Part shown: piece after piece, positions 8,687 through 18,414 of the stretch
Numbering within the stretch: the first letter of the stretch is position 1
Layout of the letters: each line of letters opens with the position of its first letter
The notes under the pieces: generated by a model
The model's database searches: none
What the model saw: only the letters and a program-made list of their open reading frames with translations
What the model was told of the DNA's origin: nothing
Made by a program: the position numbers and the translations under genes
Source: Guyparkeria hydrothermalis
Lineage (GTDB): Bacteria > Pseudomonadota > Gammaproteobacteria > Halothiobacillales > Halothiobacillaceae
DNA: 64,000 nt
Direction of reading: 5' to 3'
NCBI RefSeq assembly: GCF_023555385.1
Contig: NZ_JAJSED010000001.1
Coordinates: 1,647,501 to 1,711,500 of the forward strand

Positions 8687-11383
8687 ATGCACACTGTTCC
8701 CGAAGGCCGCTTCGGCGACCAGACCACGTTTCCCGCCGACCGCCCGCTCGCCCGCCAGCTCGAGACACTCAACCAGCACTGGGCCGAGGCACTGGCCGAC
8801 GAGCACAGCGCCCGCGACTTCATCGACGAGGTCACCGCGCGCGTCGACAGCGCGCTGCGCAGCCTCTGGGACGACAAGCTTGCCGACACGCCCTGCGCGC
8901 TGGTCGCCGTGGGCGGCTACGGCCGGGGCGAGATGTTCGTCCATTCGGACATCGACATCATGGTGCTCACGCCGGATCACGCCCATGACGACGCGGTCCA
9001 GGCCTTTCTCTACACCCTGTGGGACACCGGCCTGTCCATCGGCTATGCGGTGCGCAGCCTCGAGGAGTGCGTGGAGGCAGCCGAGGATCCCACCGTCTAC
9101 ACCAGCCTGATCGAATCGCGGCTGATCGCCGGCGACGAGGACCTGCTCGCGCGGCTGGACACGGCCATCCGCGATGATGCGACCTTCGACCCGGCCTGGT
9201 TCTTCGCTGCCAAGCTCGACGAGCAGCAGGACCGCTACGAGTCGCACGACAACGTCGGCACCAAGATCGAGCCGCACATCAAGGAAGGCCCCGGCGGCCT
9301 GCGCGACCTGCACACCATCCGCTGGCTGGCCAACCGCATCGACGGCGCGCCCACGCTCGCCGGCATGCACCGCGCCGAGTTGCTGCGCGACGACGAATTC
9401 CAGGCCCTGGCGCGGGCCCAGTCGCTGCTGTTCCGCATCCGCATCGGCTTGCACGGCCTGTCCGAGCGCTCGGAGGAGCGCCTGCTGCTCACCCATCAGA
9501 AAACGCTCGCCGGCGCGTTCGGCTACCAGGGCGAGCAAGACGGCAACCTCGCGGTCGAGCGCTTCATGCAGCACTTCTTCCGCGCCACGATCGAGGTCGA
9601 GCGCCTGAACCAATTGCTGATCCAGCGGTGGCGCGAGCGGCTACACCCGGAAATCCTCGAGCCGGTCGAACGGCTCAACCCGCGCTTCATCATGCGCGGC
9701 CGGCTGATCGAGACCCGCGACGCGCAGGTGTTCATGCGCTCGCCCACCGCGATCCTCGAGCTGTTCCTGCTGCTCGCCGAGCATCCGGAACTCGAGGGCA
9801 TGACCGCGGCGACCGCCCGCCAGCTGCGCGCCAACCTGTCGGTGATCGACGCCGGCTTCCGCAAGAACCGCCAGGCCAAGGCCCTGTTCCTGCGCCTGCT
9901 GCGCGCGGATCGCGGCGTCTATCTCGCGCTGCGTAACATGAACCTCACCCGGGTGCTGGCCGCCTACATCCCGGCCTTCGCACCGATCGTCGGCCTGATG
10001 CAGTTCGACCTGTTCCATGCCTACACGGTCGATACCCATACCCTGCTGGTGATCCGCAATCTGCGTCGCCCCGCCCTGCCGGAACACCGGGACGAGAATC
10101 CTACCGCCGCCGAGGCCTTCTCTCGCATCCCGCATCCGGAGGTGCTTTACCTGGCCGGGCTGTTCCACGACATCGCCAAGGGCCGTGGCGGCGACCACGC
10201 CGAGCTCGGGGCAAGCGACGCGCGCGAGTTTGCCCGCGAACACGGCCTGCCCCGCGCCGACATCGACCTGGTCGGCTGGCTGGTCGAGCAACATCTTGCG
10301 CTGTCGTTCACCGCGCAACGCCAGGATATCGAGGACCCCGAGGTGATCCGTCGCTTCGCCGAGCAAGTCGGCACCCCGGAGCGGCTCGACTACCTCTACC
10401 TGCTGACGGTGGCCGACATCCGCGCCACCAACCCGCAGCTGTGGAATTCCTGGCGCGACACGCTCCTCAAGCGGCTGTTCGAATTGACTCACCAGCACTT
10501 CGCCGAGGGTGTGCGCTCCTCGGCGCAGATCGTGCGCGAGACCCGTCGTGACGCCAATCGCCAGGGCTCCAGCGAGGGCATGGACGCGGCCAAGCTCGCC
10601 GCCTGGCTCTCCGGCATGCCGGAGGAGTACTTCCTGCGCAACGAGATCGACAACATCCTGCGTCACTCGCGGGTGGCGGTCGACGCCGACCTGCCGGCGC
10701 TGACGATCAACGACGACCCGCAGCACCAAGCCACCCAGATCCTGATCCTCGCCCAGAACCACCCCGCCCTGTTCGCCCACGTGGTCGCCGGCATCGACCG
10801 CGAGGGCCTGAACGTCCAGTCGGCCAACATCACGGTGATCCCCCGCCCGCTGGTAGCCGAGAGCGGCCTGAATGCGGTCGATGACGAGGGCAATCGCGAG
10901 CAGCTGCCCGAATCGGAATTGATCCTGCTGGAGTTCTTCGTTCTCGACCGCGAGGGCCACGCGGTCAGCGACCCGGGCGCCATCGAGGCCCTGCACGAAC
11001 GACTCGAAGGTGTGATCCATCGTCCGGAACAGGCCCTGTCGGTGACGCGCCGACGCACCCCGGCGCAGCTCTCGAGCCTCGACGTCGACACCGAGGTGGA
11101 ATTCGTCGCCGACATCGCCCGGGCGCGCACCATGATCCAAGTGCTGGCCAAGGACCGCCCCGGCCTGCTCGCCGATCTCTCCGACACCCTCTGGCGCATG
11201 GGCGCGATCCTGCTGCACGCGCGCATCGCCACGCTGGGCGAGCGGGCCGAGGATGCCTTCTTCGTGGTGGATCAGTACGGCCATCCGATCAACGACCGCG
11301 ACCACCAGCAGGCGATCGCCGACGCGCTGATCCGGGCCGCCAAGGGCAGCCAGGACCAGAAGCAGGGCGAGAAGGAAGCATGA
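8687..11383 (+). CDS. glnD: bifunctional [protein-PII] uridylyltransferase/uridylyl-removing enzyme
   Basis: Primary nitrogen sensor: it uridylylates PII proteins when glutamine is low and removes UMP when it is high. Domain order in 898 residues: a nucleotidyltransferase with VAVGGYGRGEMFVHSDIDIM near residue 80, the GlnD helical linker (KEGPGGLRDLH near 200), an HD hydrolase with LAGLFHDIAKG near 490, and two C-terminal ACT domains (near 685-770 and 815-890). All key motifs look intact. It is the first element of the PII cascade that ends at ntrBC, found here about 35 kb away. It sits four bases after map and overlaps the following rluA by four bases (ATGA), indicating translational coupling. 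Confidence 0.97.
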   Translation: MHTVPEGRFGDQTTFPADRPLARQLETLNQHWAEALADEHSARDFIDEVTARVDSALRSLWDDKLADTPCALVAVGGYGRGEMFVHSDIDIMVLTPDHAHDDAVQAFLYTLWDTGLSIGYAVRSLEECVEAAEDPTVYTSLIESRLIAGDEDLLARLDTAIRDDATFDPAWFFAAKLDEQQDRYESHDNVGTKIEPHIKEGPGGLRDLHTIRWLANRIDGAPTLAGMHRAELLRDDEFQALARAQSLLFRIRIGLHGLSERSEERLLLTHQKTLAGAFGYQGEQDGNLAVERFMQHFFRATIEVERLNQLLIQRWRERLHPEILEPVERLNPRFIMRGRLIETRDAQVFMRSPTAILELFLLLAEHPELEGMTAATARQLRANLSVIDAGFRKNRQAKALFLRLLRADRGVYLALRNMNLTRVLAAYIPAFAPIVGLMQFDLFHAYTVDTHTLLVIRNLRRPALPEHRDENPTAAEAFSRIPHPEVLYLAGLFHDIAKGRGGDHAELGASDAREFAREHGLPRADIDLVGWLVEQHLALSFTAQRQDIEDPEVIRRFAEQVGTPERLDYLYLLTVADIRATNPQLWNSWRDTLLKRLFELTHQHFAEGVRSSAQIVRETRRDANRQGSSEGMDAAKLAAWLSGMPEEYFLRNEIDNILRHSRVAVDADLPALTINDDPQHQATQILILAQNHPALFAHVVAGIDREGLNVQSANITVIPRPLVAESGLNAVDDEGNREQLPESELILLEFFVLDREGHAVSDPGAIEALHERLEGVIHRPEQALSVTRRRTPAQLSSLDVDTEVEFVADIARARTMIQVLAKDRPGLLADLSDTLWRMGAILLHARIATLGERAEDAFFVVDQYGHPINDRDHQQAIADALIRAAKGSQDQKQGEKEA

Positions 11384-12045
11384 GTCCGATCGACCACACC
11401 TTGGCCGCCAACCAGCCACCGGGCGACTGGGCACTGATCGACGAGCAGCGCGACTTCCTGGTGGTTGCCAAGCCCGAGCGGATGCTCTCGGTGCCCGGCA
11501 TCGGCCCGGACAAGCAGGACTGCCTGATCACGCGGGTGCAGATGGAATTCCCCGAGGCGCGCATCGTCCATCGGCTCGACTGGGACACCTCGGGCCTGCT
11601 GGTACTGGCACGCAATGCCCGCGCCCACTCGTTTCTTTCCAAGGCCTTCGCCGACCGGCGGGTCGACAAGACCTACGTCGCACTGATCGACGAGTCGCTG
11701 GAGCCGGCCGAGGGCCTGATCGACCTGCCGATCGGCAAGGACCCCGAACGCCGGCCGCGCTACCGCATCGACCCGGAACGCGGCCGACCGTCGCAGACGC
11801 GCTACCGCGTGGCGGCTACCGAGAAGGCGGCCGTGCGGGTGATCCTCGAGCCGATCACAGGCCGCTCGCACCAGCTGCGCGTGCACCTGCTTGCCCAGGG
11901 GCGGCCGATCCAGGGCGACACGCTTTACCACCCCGAGGGCGAGCGGCACGACCGGCTGATGCTGCATGCCATGCGTCTGGCCTTCCCGGATCCGGAGCAC
12001 CCCACCAAGCCGATGGCCGACTACGAGTTGGACGCGCCGTTCTAG
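11380..12045 (+). CDS. rluA: RluA-family pseudouridine synthase
   Basis: Converts uridine to pseudouridine in structured RNA. The catalytic Asp lies in RIVHRLDWDTSGLLVLA, and the C-terminal RSHQLRVHLLAQGRPI motif is present. The 221-residue length and absence of an S4 domain match RluA (23S rRNA U746 and some tRNA U32) better than RluC or RluD. The start codon overlaps the glnD stop. The substrate cannot be proved from sequence alone. Confidence 0.87.
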   Translation: MSPIDHTLAANQPPGDWALIDEQRDFLVVAKPERMLSVPGIGPDKQDCLITRVQMEFPEARIVHRLDWDTSGLLVLARNARAHSFLSKAFADRRVDKTYVALIDESLEPAEGLIDLPIGKDPERRPRYRIDPERGRPSQTRYRVAATEKAAVRVILEPITGRSHQLRVHLLAQGRPIQGDTLYHPEGERHDRLMLHAMRLAFPDPEHPTKPMADYELDAPF

Positions 12046-12063
12046 CCGGCCGGCCTGCTCGAA

Positions 12064-12471
12064 TCAGCCCGATCCGAGCAACTCGATCGCATTGCCGTCG
12101 GGGTCACGAAAGAACAGCGCATCGCGTCCCGAGCGCGAGCCCGTGAACGGGACCCCGTTGGCATCCAGTCGTTCGGCGAACGGCGCGGTCGCGCCGACCC
12201 GCAGGGCGAAGTGCCGGTCACGCCCGCCATGCGCCGGGCGCCCCTCGCGCGGATCGGGACCGGGCAGTTCGAGCAGATGCAGGGCCTGGTCGCCGCCGAG
12301 CGACAGCCAGGCACCGGGGAAGCCGAGGTCGGGGCGCGGCAGGACCGCCAGCCCCAGCACCTCGGCATAGAAGCGGCAAGCCGCGTCGGCATCGCTCACC
12401 AGCAGGCTGACATGGTCTAGCCCGCGTACGTCACGGCGGTTCTCGGCTTCGCTCATACTGGCCTCGTTCAT
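12064..12471 (-). CDS. VOC (glyoxalase/bleomycin resistance) family protein
   Basis: A 135-residue single-module protein with two beta-alpha-beta-beta-beta repeats. It opens with LDHVSLLVSDADAACRFYAEVLGL and ends with FFRDPDGNAIELLG. Candidate metal ligands are the first His (DHV), the His in RHFALRV and the Glu in IELL. The fold is used by glyoxalase I, extradiol dioxygenases, fosfomycin thiol transferases and binding proteins, so the substrate is not assigned. An inner ATG six residues downstream (MSEAENRR) is an alternative start. It is convergent with rluA and divergent from dapC. Confidence 0.8.
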   Translation of the reverse strand: MNEASMSEAENRRDVRGLDHVSLLVSDADAACRFYAEVLGLAVLPRPDLGFPGAWLSLGGDQALHLLELPGPDPREGRPAHGGRDRHFALRVGATAPFAERLDANGVPFTGSRSGRDALFFRDPDGNAIELLGSG

Positions 12472-12514
12472 GTGTTCTCCCGGCTCGGCGGTCGCGGCGA
12501 TCGGATCAGGGGCC

Positions 12515-12520
12515 TATAAT
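12515..12520 (+). promoter_or_regulatory. candidate -10 element of dapC
   Basis: A perfect TATAAT occurs 41 bases before the dapC ATG in an otherwise GC-rich divergent intergenic gap. No good -35 was found at 16-18 bases, so an activator or a weak -35 would be needed. Confidence 0.4.
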
Positions 12521-12561
12521 GCCCGGCCGCGCCACCACCGCAAGACTCGACGACTCCCGGC

Positions 12562-13770
12562 ATGAATTCCAATCTCGACCGACTGCACCCCTACCCCTTC
12601 GAGAAACTCGCCGAGCTCAAGGCCGGCGCCGAACCGCCGACCGACCGCAAGCACATCCCGCTGTCGATCGGCGAGCCGCGCCACGCCCCGCCGGCGATCG
12701 TGCTCGACACCCTGCGCGATGCCCTGCCGGAGATTGCCCGCTACCCGGCGACGAAGGGCGAGCCGGCACTGCGCGAGGCGATGGCCGGCTGGCTGACCCG
12801 CCGCTTCAGCCTGGACGAGGGCCTGCTCGACCCGGAGGCCAACGTGCTACCGGTCGCCGGCACCCGCGAGGCGCTGTTCGCCATCGCCCAGGCGGTGGTC
12901 GACCGCAATACCGGCGATCAGCCGCCGGTGGTGCTGATGCCCAACCCCTTCTACCAGATCTACGAGGGCGCGGCCCTGCTGGCAGGCGCCGAGCCGTACT
13001 ACTACCCGACGCTGCCGGAGAACGGCTTTCTGCCCGATTTCGAGGCCATCCCAGAGTCGATCTGGCAGCGTGCCCAGCTGCTGTACGTCTGCTCGCCGGG
13101 CAACCCCAGCGGCGCGGTGATCGACGCACCGCGCTACCGCGAGCTGCTGGCCCGCGCCGCGCGCTTCAACGTGGTAATCGCCGCCGACGAGTGTTATTCC
13201 GAAATCTATTTCGACGAAGAACAGCCACCCACCGGCCTGCTCGAGGTGGCTGCCACCCGTGACGGCGACGAACCGTTCCGGAACGTGATCGTCTTCCACA
13301 GCCTCTCCAAGCGCTCCAATCTCCCCGGCCTGCGCTCCGGGCTGGTCGCCGGGGACGCCGCCGTCCTCAAGCGCTTCCTGCGCTATCGCACCTACCAGGG
13401 CTGCGCCCTGCCACTGCCGACCCAGCAGGCCAGCATCACGGCTTGGAACGACGAGGCGCACGTGCGCGCCAACCGCGACTTCTACCGCGAGAAATTCGAC
13501 GCGGTGCTCGACATCCTCGATCCGGTCGACGGCATCGAGGTGCGCCGCCCCGACGCGGGCTTTTACCTCTGGGCCCGCGTCGAGGGCGACGAGCGCGACT
13601 TCGCCCGCCGCCTGTTCGCCGAGCAGAACGTCACCGTCCTGCCGGGGCGATTCCTGTCGCGCGAGGCCGATGGCGTAAACCCCGGGGCGGGGTTCGTTCG
13701 GATGGCGTTGGTGGCCGAGCTCGAGGATTGCGTCGAGGCGGCCAAGCGGATTCGGGCGATGCTTTCCTAA
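12562..13770 (+). CDS. dapC: succinyldiaminopimelate transaminase
   Basis: PLP-dependent class I/II aminotransferase of the succinylase lysine/diaminopimelate pathway, converting N-succinyl-2-amino-6-ketopimelate to N-succinyl-LL-DAP. The 402-residue sequence starts MNSNLDRLHPYPFEKL, typical of proteobacterial DapC. It contains PNPFYQIYEGAALLAGA, the YVCSPGNPSGAV loop, ADECYSEIYFD with the PLP-contacting Asp and Tyr, and the Schiff-base lysine in FHSLSKRSNLPGLRSG. The next gene, dapD, encodes the enzyme acting just before it, and dapE lies about 6 kb on. About 870 bases of repeat-rich sequence separate dapC and dapD, so they are probably not one simple operon. Confidence 0.93.
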   Translation: MNSNLDRLHPYPFEKLAELKAGAEPPTDRKHIPLSIGEPRHAPPAIVLDTLRDALPEIARYPATKGEPALREAMAGWLTRRFSLDEGLLDPEANVLPVAGTREALFAIAQAVVDRNTGDQPPVVLMPNPFYQIYEGAALLAGAEPYYYPTLPENGFLPDFEAIPESIWQRAQLLYVCSPGNPSGAVIDAPRYRELLARAARFNVVIAADECYSEIYFDEEQPPTGLLEVAATRDGDEPFRNVIVFHSLSKRSNLPGLRSGLVAGDAAVLKRFLRYRTYQGCALPLPTQQASITAWNDEAHVRANRDFYREKFDAVLDILDPVDGIEVRRPDAGFYLWARVEGDERDFARRLFAEQNVTVLPGRFLSREADGVNPGAGFVRMALVAELEDCVEAAKRIRAMLS

Positions 13771-13880
13771 GGCGCCCCACCTGAGGGCGGCTCGGCCTAT
13801 CGACGTTCAAGTGAGGGTGGGTTTTCGCACGCCGCTTGGCCCAAACAGGCTGCGTTCGGAACGCGTTGCCCGCCGCGCGA

Positions 13881-14108
13881 GCCCCTTTTCTTGCGTGTCC
13901 AAGAAAAGGGGCAAAAAGAAGGACACCCCACGCCCTGGCCCTTCGGGCCTTCTTCCCCGGACCGTCGTCCGGGAAAGAAGCCTTGCGACCGGCGGCTGGC
14001 TTCGGGGTCGGCTCAACGTGACCTCCTGTCACGCCGAGCCTCAGAGCGACGTCCATGTCGCTCCGACCCCGATCCACCCACCGGTCGCAAGGCAGGACGA
14101 CAAGGGGG
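13881..14108 (+). repeat. structured repeat, family I, copy A
   Basis: A hairpin-rich element. H1 is a 13-bp stem (13881-13893 with 13900-13912) with loop cgtgtc. A ggacacccc block and a tggcccttcgggc block follow. H2 is a two-part stem (ggctc/gagcc and cgtgac/gtcacg, 14010-14040) around a ctcct loop. H3 is a 7-bp stem (14044-14050 with 14057-14063) with loop gtccat. A conserved tail near gacaagggg ends it. Three other copies in the window have the same order of parts with different but complementary stem sequences. It runs head-on towards copy B. Confidence 0.75.
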
Positions 14109-14199
14109 CTTGGTTCCCAACCATCCGGCAATGTCACTCAACTCTTCAAGGCAACTGCCCCCTAGGAACTGGGGTTTCAGGTGCAATCGGAGGGTCAAT

Positions 14200-14420
14200 C
14201 CCCTTGTGCCTTGCCTCGCGGGCGAGGGATTGCAGGGTCTGGCCGGCATGGACGCCGGCCAGAGGTTCGCCGCGACAGGACGTCGCGTCGAACCGACCCG
14301 TCCGCAATCGCTCGTTCGCGAGGCCGATCGGCGCGGATGCAATCCGTGACGATCGGGCCCGCAGGGCCAAGGTATCGGGGTGTCCTTCTTTTGGTCGGTT
14401 TTCTTGGACAAGCAAGAAAA
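14200..14420 (-). repeat. structured repeat, family I, copy B
   Basis: Inverted partner of copy A. Read on the minus strand: H1 (14399-14406 with 14413-14420) has loop cttgtc. H2 is ggttcg/cgaacc plus cgcgac/gtcgcg (14264-14294). H3 is a 10-bp stem with loop gtccat (14238-14263). The tail is ggcaaggcacaagggg. From H1 to H3, copies A and B have the same length, 183 bases. The stems of H1, H2 and H3 differ from those of copy A by paired changes. Confidence 0.75.
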
Positions 14421-14544
14421 TCGACTCGCACGCCCGACACCCGGGCTCGGCAAGAACCCCTCCGCGAAACCGGCGTGCGAAAACCCTGACGGTTCCTCTA
14501 CAGGCAACCCACACCTTGGGAAACAAACGCCAACAACGATCTGT

Positions 14545-14553
14545 TGTTACAAT
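14545..14553 (+). promoter_or_regulatory. candidate extended -10 promoter of the dapD leader
   Basis: The sequence tgttacaat fits an extended -10 (TGnTACAAT). It would start a leader of about 75 bases before the dapD ATG at 14637. It lies beside a small inverted repeat (aacaac / gttgtt). No consensus -35 is seen, which extended -10 promoters tolerate. Confidence 0.35.
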
Positions 14554-14580
14554 AACTGCCAGCAGATTTATCCCATTTCC

Positions 14581-14613
14581 CGGCCGACCCCAACAGGTCG
14601 GCCGCTCGTTTTT
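14581..14613 (+). terminator. terminator-like hairpin in the dapD leader
   Basis: A perfect 9-bp stem (cggccgacc / ggtcggccg) with a ccaaca loop is followed by gctcgttttt. It has the form of an intrinsic terminator, yet it lies only about 25 bases upstream of the dapD start codon and downstream of the nearest promoter-like site. It may end a short upstream transcript or act as an attenuator for dapD. Confidence 0.55.
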
Positions 14614-14636
14614 GCAAACATTTTCAGGAGCATCCG

Positions 14637-15467
<831 letters not shown>

Positions 15468-15500
15468 CCGCGGCCGGGGCATCCCGGCTCGTGACGCAAA

Positions 15501-15528
15501 AAGGCCCGGGACTTCCCGGGCCTTTTTT
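15501..15528. terminator. bidirectional intrinsic terminator after dapD
   Basis: A 10-bp perfect stem (aaggcccggg / cccgggcctt) with an actt loop has a T-run on the right and an A-run on the left. It can therefore serve both dapD and the convergent methyltransferase gene. Confidence 0.88.
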
Positions 15529-15540
15529 GTGCGCGGTGAA

Positions 15541-16140
15541 TCAGTTGCCCCGTCGCCCGACTCCGTGGGTGACGAACCCCGGGCCGTTGTGACCGGGCCC
15601 CTCGTTGAGCAGCACCTTACCCTCGGCGAGGATCAGCCACTCGACGCCGGGCAAATCCTGGGAGAGGTCGCTGGCGCGCACCAGCATGTCGGCCCGCTTC
15701 GGACCGCCACTCTGGTAGGCCAGCTGGCGCGGATGGAACAGCTCCACGACCAACAGCCCGCCCGGGCGCAGGGCGCTGACCGCACGACGATAGACATCCC
15801 GACGCGCCTCCGGCTCGAAGTGCAGGTAGATCAGGACGACCGCGTCGAAACCGTCTTCCTCCCAGTCCCAGGCGGTGAGATCGGCACAGTGCACCGCCAG
15901 GCTGACGTCACGCTCGTCCGCCAGCTGGCGCGCCTTGTCGCAACCGACCGTGGAGTAGTCGACCGTGGTGACGTCGAACCCCTTTTCGGCAAGCCAGACG
16001 CCGTTACGCCCCTCACCGTCACCCAGCACCAGCACCCGAGCGCCGGGCGGCAGGCGGTAGATCTGGCTGACGAGGAACTCGTTGGGATGGGTCCCATAGA
16101 GGAAGTCCACCTGCCCGTACTTCTCGTTCCAATCAATCAT
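15541..16140 (-). CDS. class I SAM-dependent methyltransferase
   Basis: A 199-residue protein starting MIDWNEKYGQVDFLYG. It carries SAM-binding motif I as ARVLVLGDGEGRNGVWLAE, an acidic motif II (VTTVDYST) and motif III near DAVVLIYLHFEP. The short size and FLYGTHPNEFL opening resemble TehB/thiol-methyltransferase-like proteins, sometimes linked to tellurite, selenium or thiol detoxification. The substrate is not evident. The start is the ATG at 16140; open frame upstream shows no family similarity. It is transcribed away from phoBR with a 55-base gap and may be an added downstream member of that operon. Confidence 0.75.
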   Translation of the reverse strand: MIDWNEKYGQVDFLYGTHPNEFLVSQIYRLPPGARVLVLGDGEGRNGVWLAEKGFDVTTVDYSTVGCDKARQLADERDVSLAVHCADLTAWDWEEDGFDAVVLIYLHFEPEARRDVYRRAVSALRPGGLLVVELFHPRQLAYQSGGPKRADMLVRASDLSQDLPGVEWLILAEGKVLLNEGPGHNGPGFVTHGVGRRGN

Positions 16141-16195
16141 TGCCGTTCCAGGGTTCCGACATGTCGCGTCCGTGTGCAGGGAGGGAGATCGCAGT

Positions 16196-17614
16196 CTAGC
16201 AGGCGGGGGCCGAGTCCGCGTCGGTAGGGAACACCACGCGGAAGCAGCTGCCCTTGCCGGGCGTGCTCTCGATCGCCAAGCGGGCCGAGTGACGCAAGGC
16301 GACGTGCTTGACGATCGCCAAACCCAGACCGGTGCCGCCGCGCGAACGCGAGCGACCGACATCGATGCGGTAGAACCGCTCGGTCAGGCGCGGAATGTGC
16401 CGCGCCTCGATACCGATGCCCGAATCGCAGACCGAAAACACCGGCCTGCCCCGCTCGTCACGCGACCAGCGCACCACCACCCGGCCACCGGCCGGGGTGT
16501 ACTTCACCGCATTGAAGACGAGATTGGAAAAGGCCGACTGCAACTCCCGCGGCACGCCCCACAGGATCAGCCCATCGTCGAGTTCCGACTCGATCCGGTG
16601 ACCCTCCTCGCCAGAGATCAGGCGCGCGTCGTTGAGGATCGGCTCGATCAGCCGCGCGACGTCGATCGGCTCGAACAGCTCCACGTCGGGCTGCGATGTC
16701 TCCAGACGGGAAAGCAGCAGCAGGTCCTCGACGATGCGCCGCATCCGGTCGGCCTGCTGGTGCATGTTCGACAGGATGCGGTGCATCTGCGGGTCCTGCC
16801 CCTCGTCGGTGTCGAGCAGCGTCTCGACGTAGCCGGCGAGCACCGTCAGCGGCGTGCGCAATTCGTGGGAGACGTTGGCGACGAAATCCTGCCGTACCCC
16901 CTGAAGCCGATGCAGGGCCGTGACGTCGCGACCGATCAGCAGGAAGCGGTCCGAGCCGTAGGGCTCCATGCGCAGGCTCAGGCTGCGGGCCTCATCCCCC
17001 GGCGCGGTGATCTCGAGCGGCGGGGTTTCCGGCCCGTGGGCCAGCCATTCGGTAAAGGCCGGTGCGCGCCAAAGATTGTCGACGCGCAGACCGATATCCG
17101 AGCGGCCGAACCCCAACATTTCGATCGCCGCCAGGTTGAGCCATTCGATCTGCCGGTCCTCGGTCAACACCACCATCGCATCCGGGACGGACATCGCGGA
17201 GTGGTGATATCGCTTGAGCAGCCGCACCAGACGTCGCTGGCGCCGGAACCAGGCCCGGCGAAGACGGCGCTGGCGCGCCTGGACGAGCCCGGGCAGCCCC
17301 CAGACCGGCCGCCGATGCCAGGTCACCGGCAGACTGCGGGCAAGATAGGCCAGCCGCACCAGCAGGCTCAGGGAATAGACGGCAAATCCCAGGGCCACCG
17401 CCCAGCCCCAGTGCGCGCCCCAGCCGACCGACTCGCCGACGATGCCCATCACCAGCGCCAGCAACGCGGCGGCAGCCAGCAGGGCCACCTCCTCGCGCCA
17501 GGCACGCAGCCTCGCCTGGGCCCGACGTGCCCGTCGGGCGCGGACACGGCGCTCGATCTGATCGCCCTCGTCCGGGTGGGTGGCCAACGGCAGCCTGGGA
17601 TCGGCCTGGTTCAT
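16196..17614 (-). CDS. phoR: phosphate regulon sensor histidine kinase PhoR
   Basis: Membrane histidine kinase of the phosphate-starvation system. Two hydrophobic segments lie at about residues 42-60 and 70-92. A PAS domain follows (SVPDAMVVLTEDRQIEWLNLAA). The HisKA phospho-acceptor is in ANVSHELRTPLTVLAGYVETL. The HATPase boxes are NLVFNAVKYTPAGG, CDSGIGIEARHI and GGTGLGLAIVKH. The 472-residue length includes an Arg-rich N-terminal cytoplasmic tail. It sits 23 bases after phoB on the same strand, the usual phoBR order. Confidence 0.93.
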   Translation of the reverse strand: MNQADPRLPLATHPDEGDQIERRVRARRARRAQARLRAWREEVALLAAAALLALVMGIVGESVGWGAHWGWAVALGFAVYSLSLLVRLAYLARSLPVTWHRRPVWGLPGLVQARQRRLRRAWFRRQRRLVRLLKRYHHSAMSVPDAMVVLTEDRQIEWLNLAAIEMLGFGRSDIGLRVDNLWRAPAFTEWLAHGPETPPLEITAPGDEARSLSLRMEPYGSDRFLLIGRDVTALHRLQGVRQDFVANVSHELRTPLTVLAGYVETLLDTDEGQDPQMHRILSNMHQQADRMRRIVEDLLLLSRLETSQPDVELFEPIDVARLIEPILNDARLISGEEGHRIESELDDGLILWGVPRELQSAFSNLVFNAVKYTPAGGRVVVRWSRDERGRPVFSVCDSGIGIEARHIPRLTERFYRIDVGRSRSRGGTGLGLAIVKHVALRHSARLAIESTPGKGSCFRVVFPTDADSAPAC

Positions 17615-17637
17615 CGATACCTCGTCTCTCGGCGGGT

Positions 17638-18324
17638 TCAGTGCGCCGAGAGACGGTACCCGACCCCGCGCACGGTCTGGATCAGGCCATCATACCCGCT
17701 GGGTGTAAGCACCTTGCGCAGGCGCAGGATGTGAACGTCGACGGTGCGTTCCTCGACGTAGGCGTTCTGCCCCCAGACTCGATCGAGCAGTTGCGCTCGT
17801 GTGAAGACGCGGTCCGGGTGCTTCATGAAGAAGGCAAGCAGGCGAAACTCGGTCGGGCCGATGTCGATCGGCTGGTCGGCCGCCGTCACCCGGTAGCTCT
17901 CCTGGTCGAGCTTGAGACCGGCCACGTCCAGCACCGGGTTTTCCGTCTCGGGGGAGGCGCGCCGCAGCACCGCCTTGATGCGGGCCATCAGCTCCCGGGG
18001 CGAGAAGGGCTTGGTGACATAGTCGTCCGCGCCGGCCTCCAGCCCGCTGACCTTGTCCTCCTCCTCGCCGCGCGCGGTGAGCATCACGATCGGCACGTCC
18101 TTGGTGAGCTCGTCGCGCTTGATGCGTCGGGCGAACTCGATGCCGCTGGCACCGGGCAGCATCCAGTCGAGCAGGATCAGGTCCGGCTGCCGATCGGCCA
18201 GGCACTCGTAGGCCTCCTGCACATCGGCTGCCTCCACCAGTTCGTAACCCGCGCGCCCCAGCGCGAAGGCCACCATCTCGCGAATCGGCTTTTCGTCTTC
18301 GACAATCAGTATGGTCTTTTGCAT
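17638..18324 (-). CDS. phoB: phosphate regulon response regulator PhoB
   Basis: OmpR-family regulator of 228 residues. The receiver domain has the acidic pair in VEDEKP, the phospho-acceptor Asp in [10 protein letters not shown], the Thr in VMLTARG and the Lys in [13 protein letters not shown]. The winged-helix DNA-binding domain has [19 protein letters not shown] and ends [14 protein letters not shown]...[12 protein letters not shown]. PhoB binds Pho boxes to induce phosphate scavenging. A good Pho box with a -10 lies upstream (18379-18414), consistent with autoregulation. Confidence 0.95.
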   Translation of the reverse strand: MQKTILIVEDEKPIREMVAFALGRAGYELVEAADVQEAYECLADRQPDLILLDWMLPGASGIEFARRIKRDELTKDVPIVMLTARGEEEDKVSGLEAGADDYVTKPFSPRELMARIKAVLRRASPETENPVLDVAGLKLDQESYRVTAADQPIDIGPTEFRLLAFFMKHPDRVFTRAQLLDRVWGQNAYVEERTVDVHILRLRKVLTPSGYDGLIQTVRGVGYRLSAH

Positions 18325-18378
18325 CGATCCGTCCCGGCCTCGGCCGGTCCTCGCGGCGTTGATGATTGGGTCTCGCGG

Positions 18379-18414
18379 GTATTACACGTCCCTGCGATGA
18401 CAACAACATGACAA
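18379..18414 (-). promoter_or_regulatory. Pho box and -10 element of phoBR
   Basis: Read on the minus strand, two TTGTCAT heptamers (18408-18414 and 18397-18403) are spaced with an 11-base period, exactly as in a Pho box. Twelve bases further is TAATAC (18379-18384), a good -10. The Pho box thus replaces the -35, and the transcript would begin about 50 bases before phoB. Two more ATGACAG/ATGACGG copies at 18416 and 18424 on the plus strand suggest an extended site. Confidence 0.7.

Larger units (their letters stand above)
13771..14636. other. 866-base repeat-bearing gap between dapC and dapD
   Basis: No protein gene is supported here. The gap holds two inverted copies of structured repeat family I (13881-14108 and 14200-14420) and, just before dapD, a promoter-like element and a terminator-like hairpin. 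Open frames on both strands encode low-complexity Arg/Pro/Ser-rich peptides; they arise from the repeats and show no conserved start or codon pattern. Confidence 0.7.

Noticed and set aside
9641-11434. Long minus-strand frame opposite glnD
   Set aside because: GlnD domains are intact on the plus strand; the antisense frame has no recognisable motif or ribosome site.
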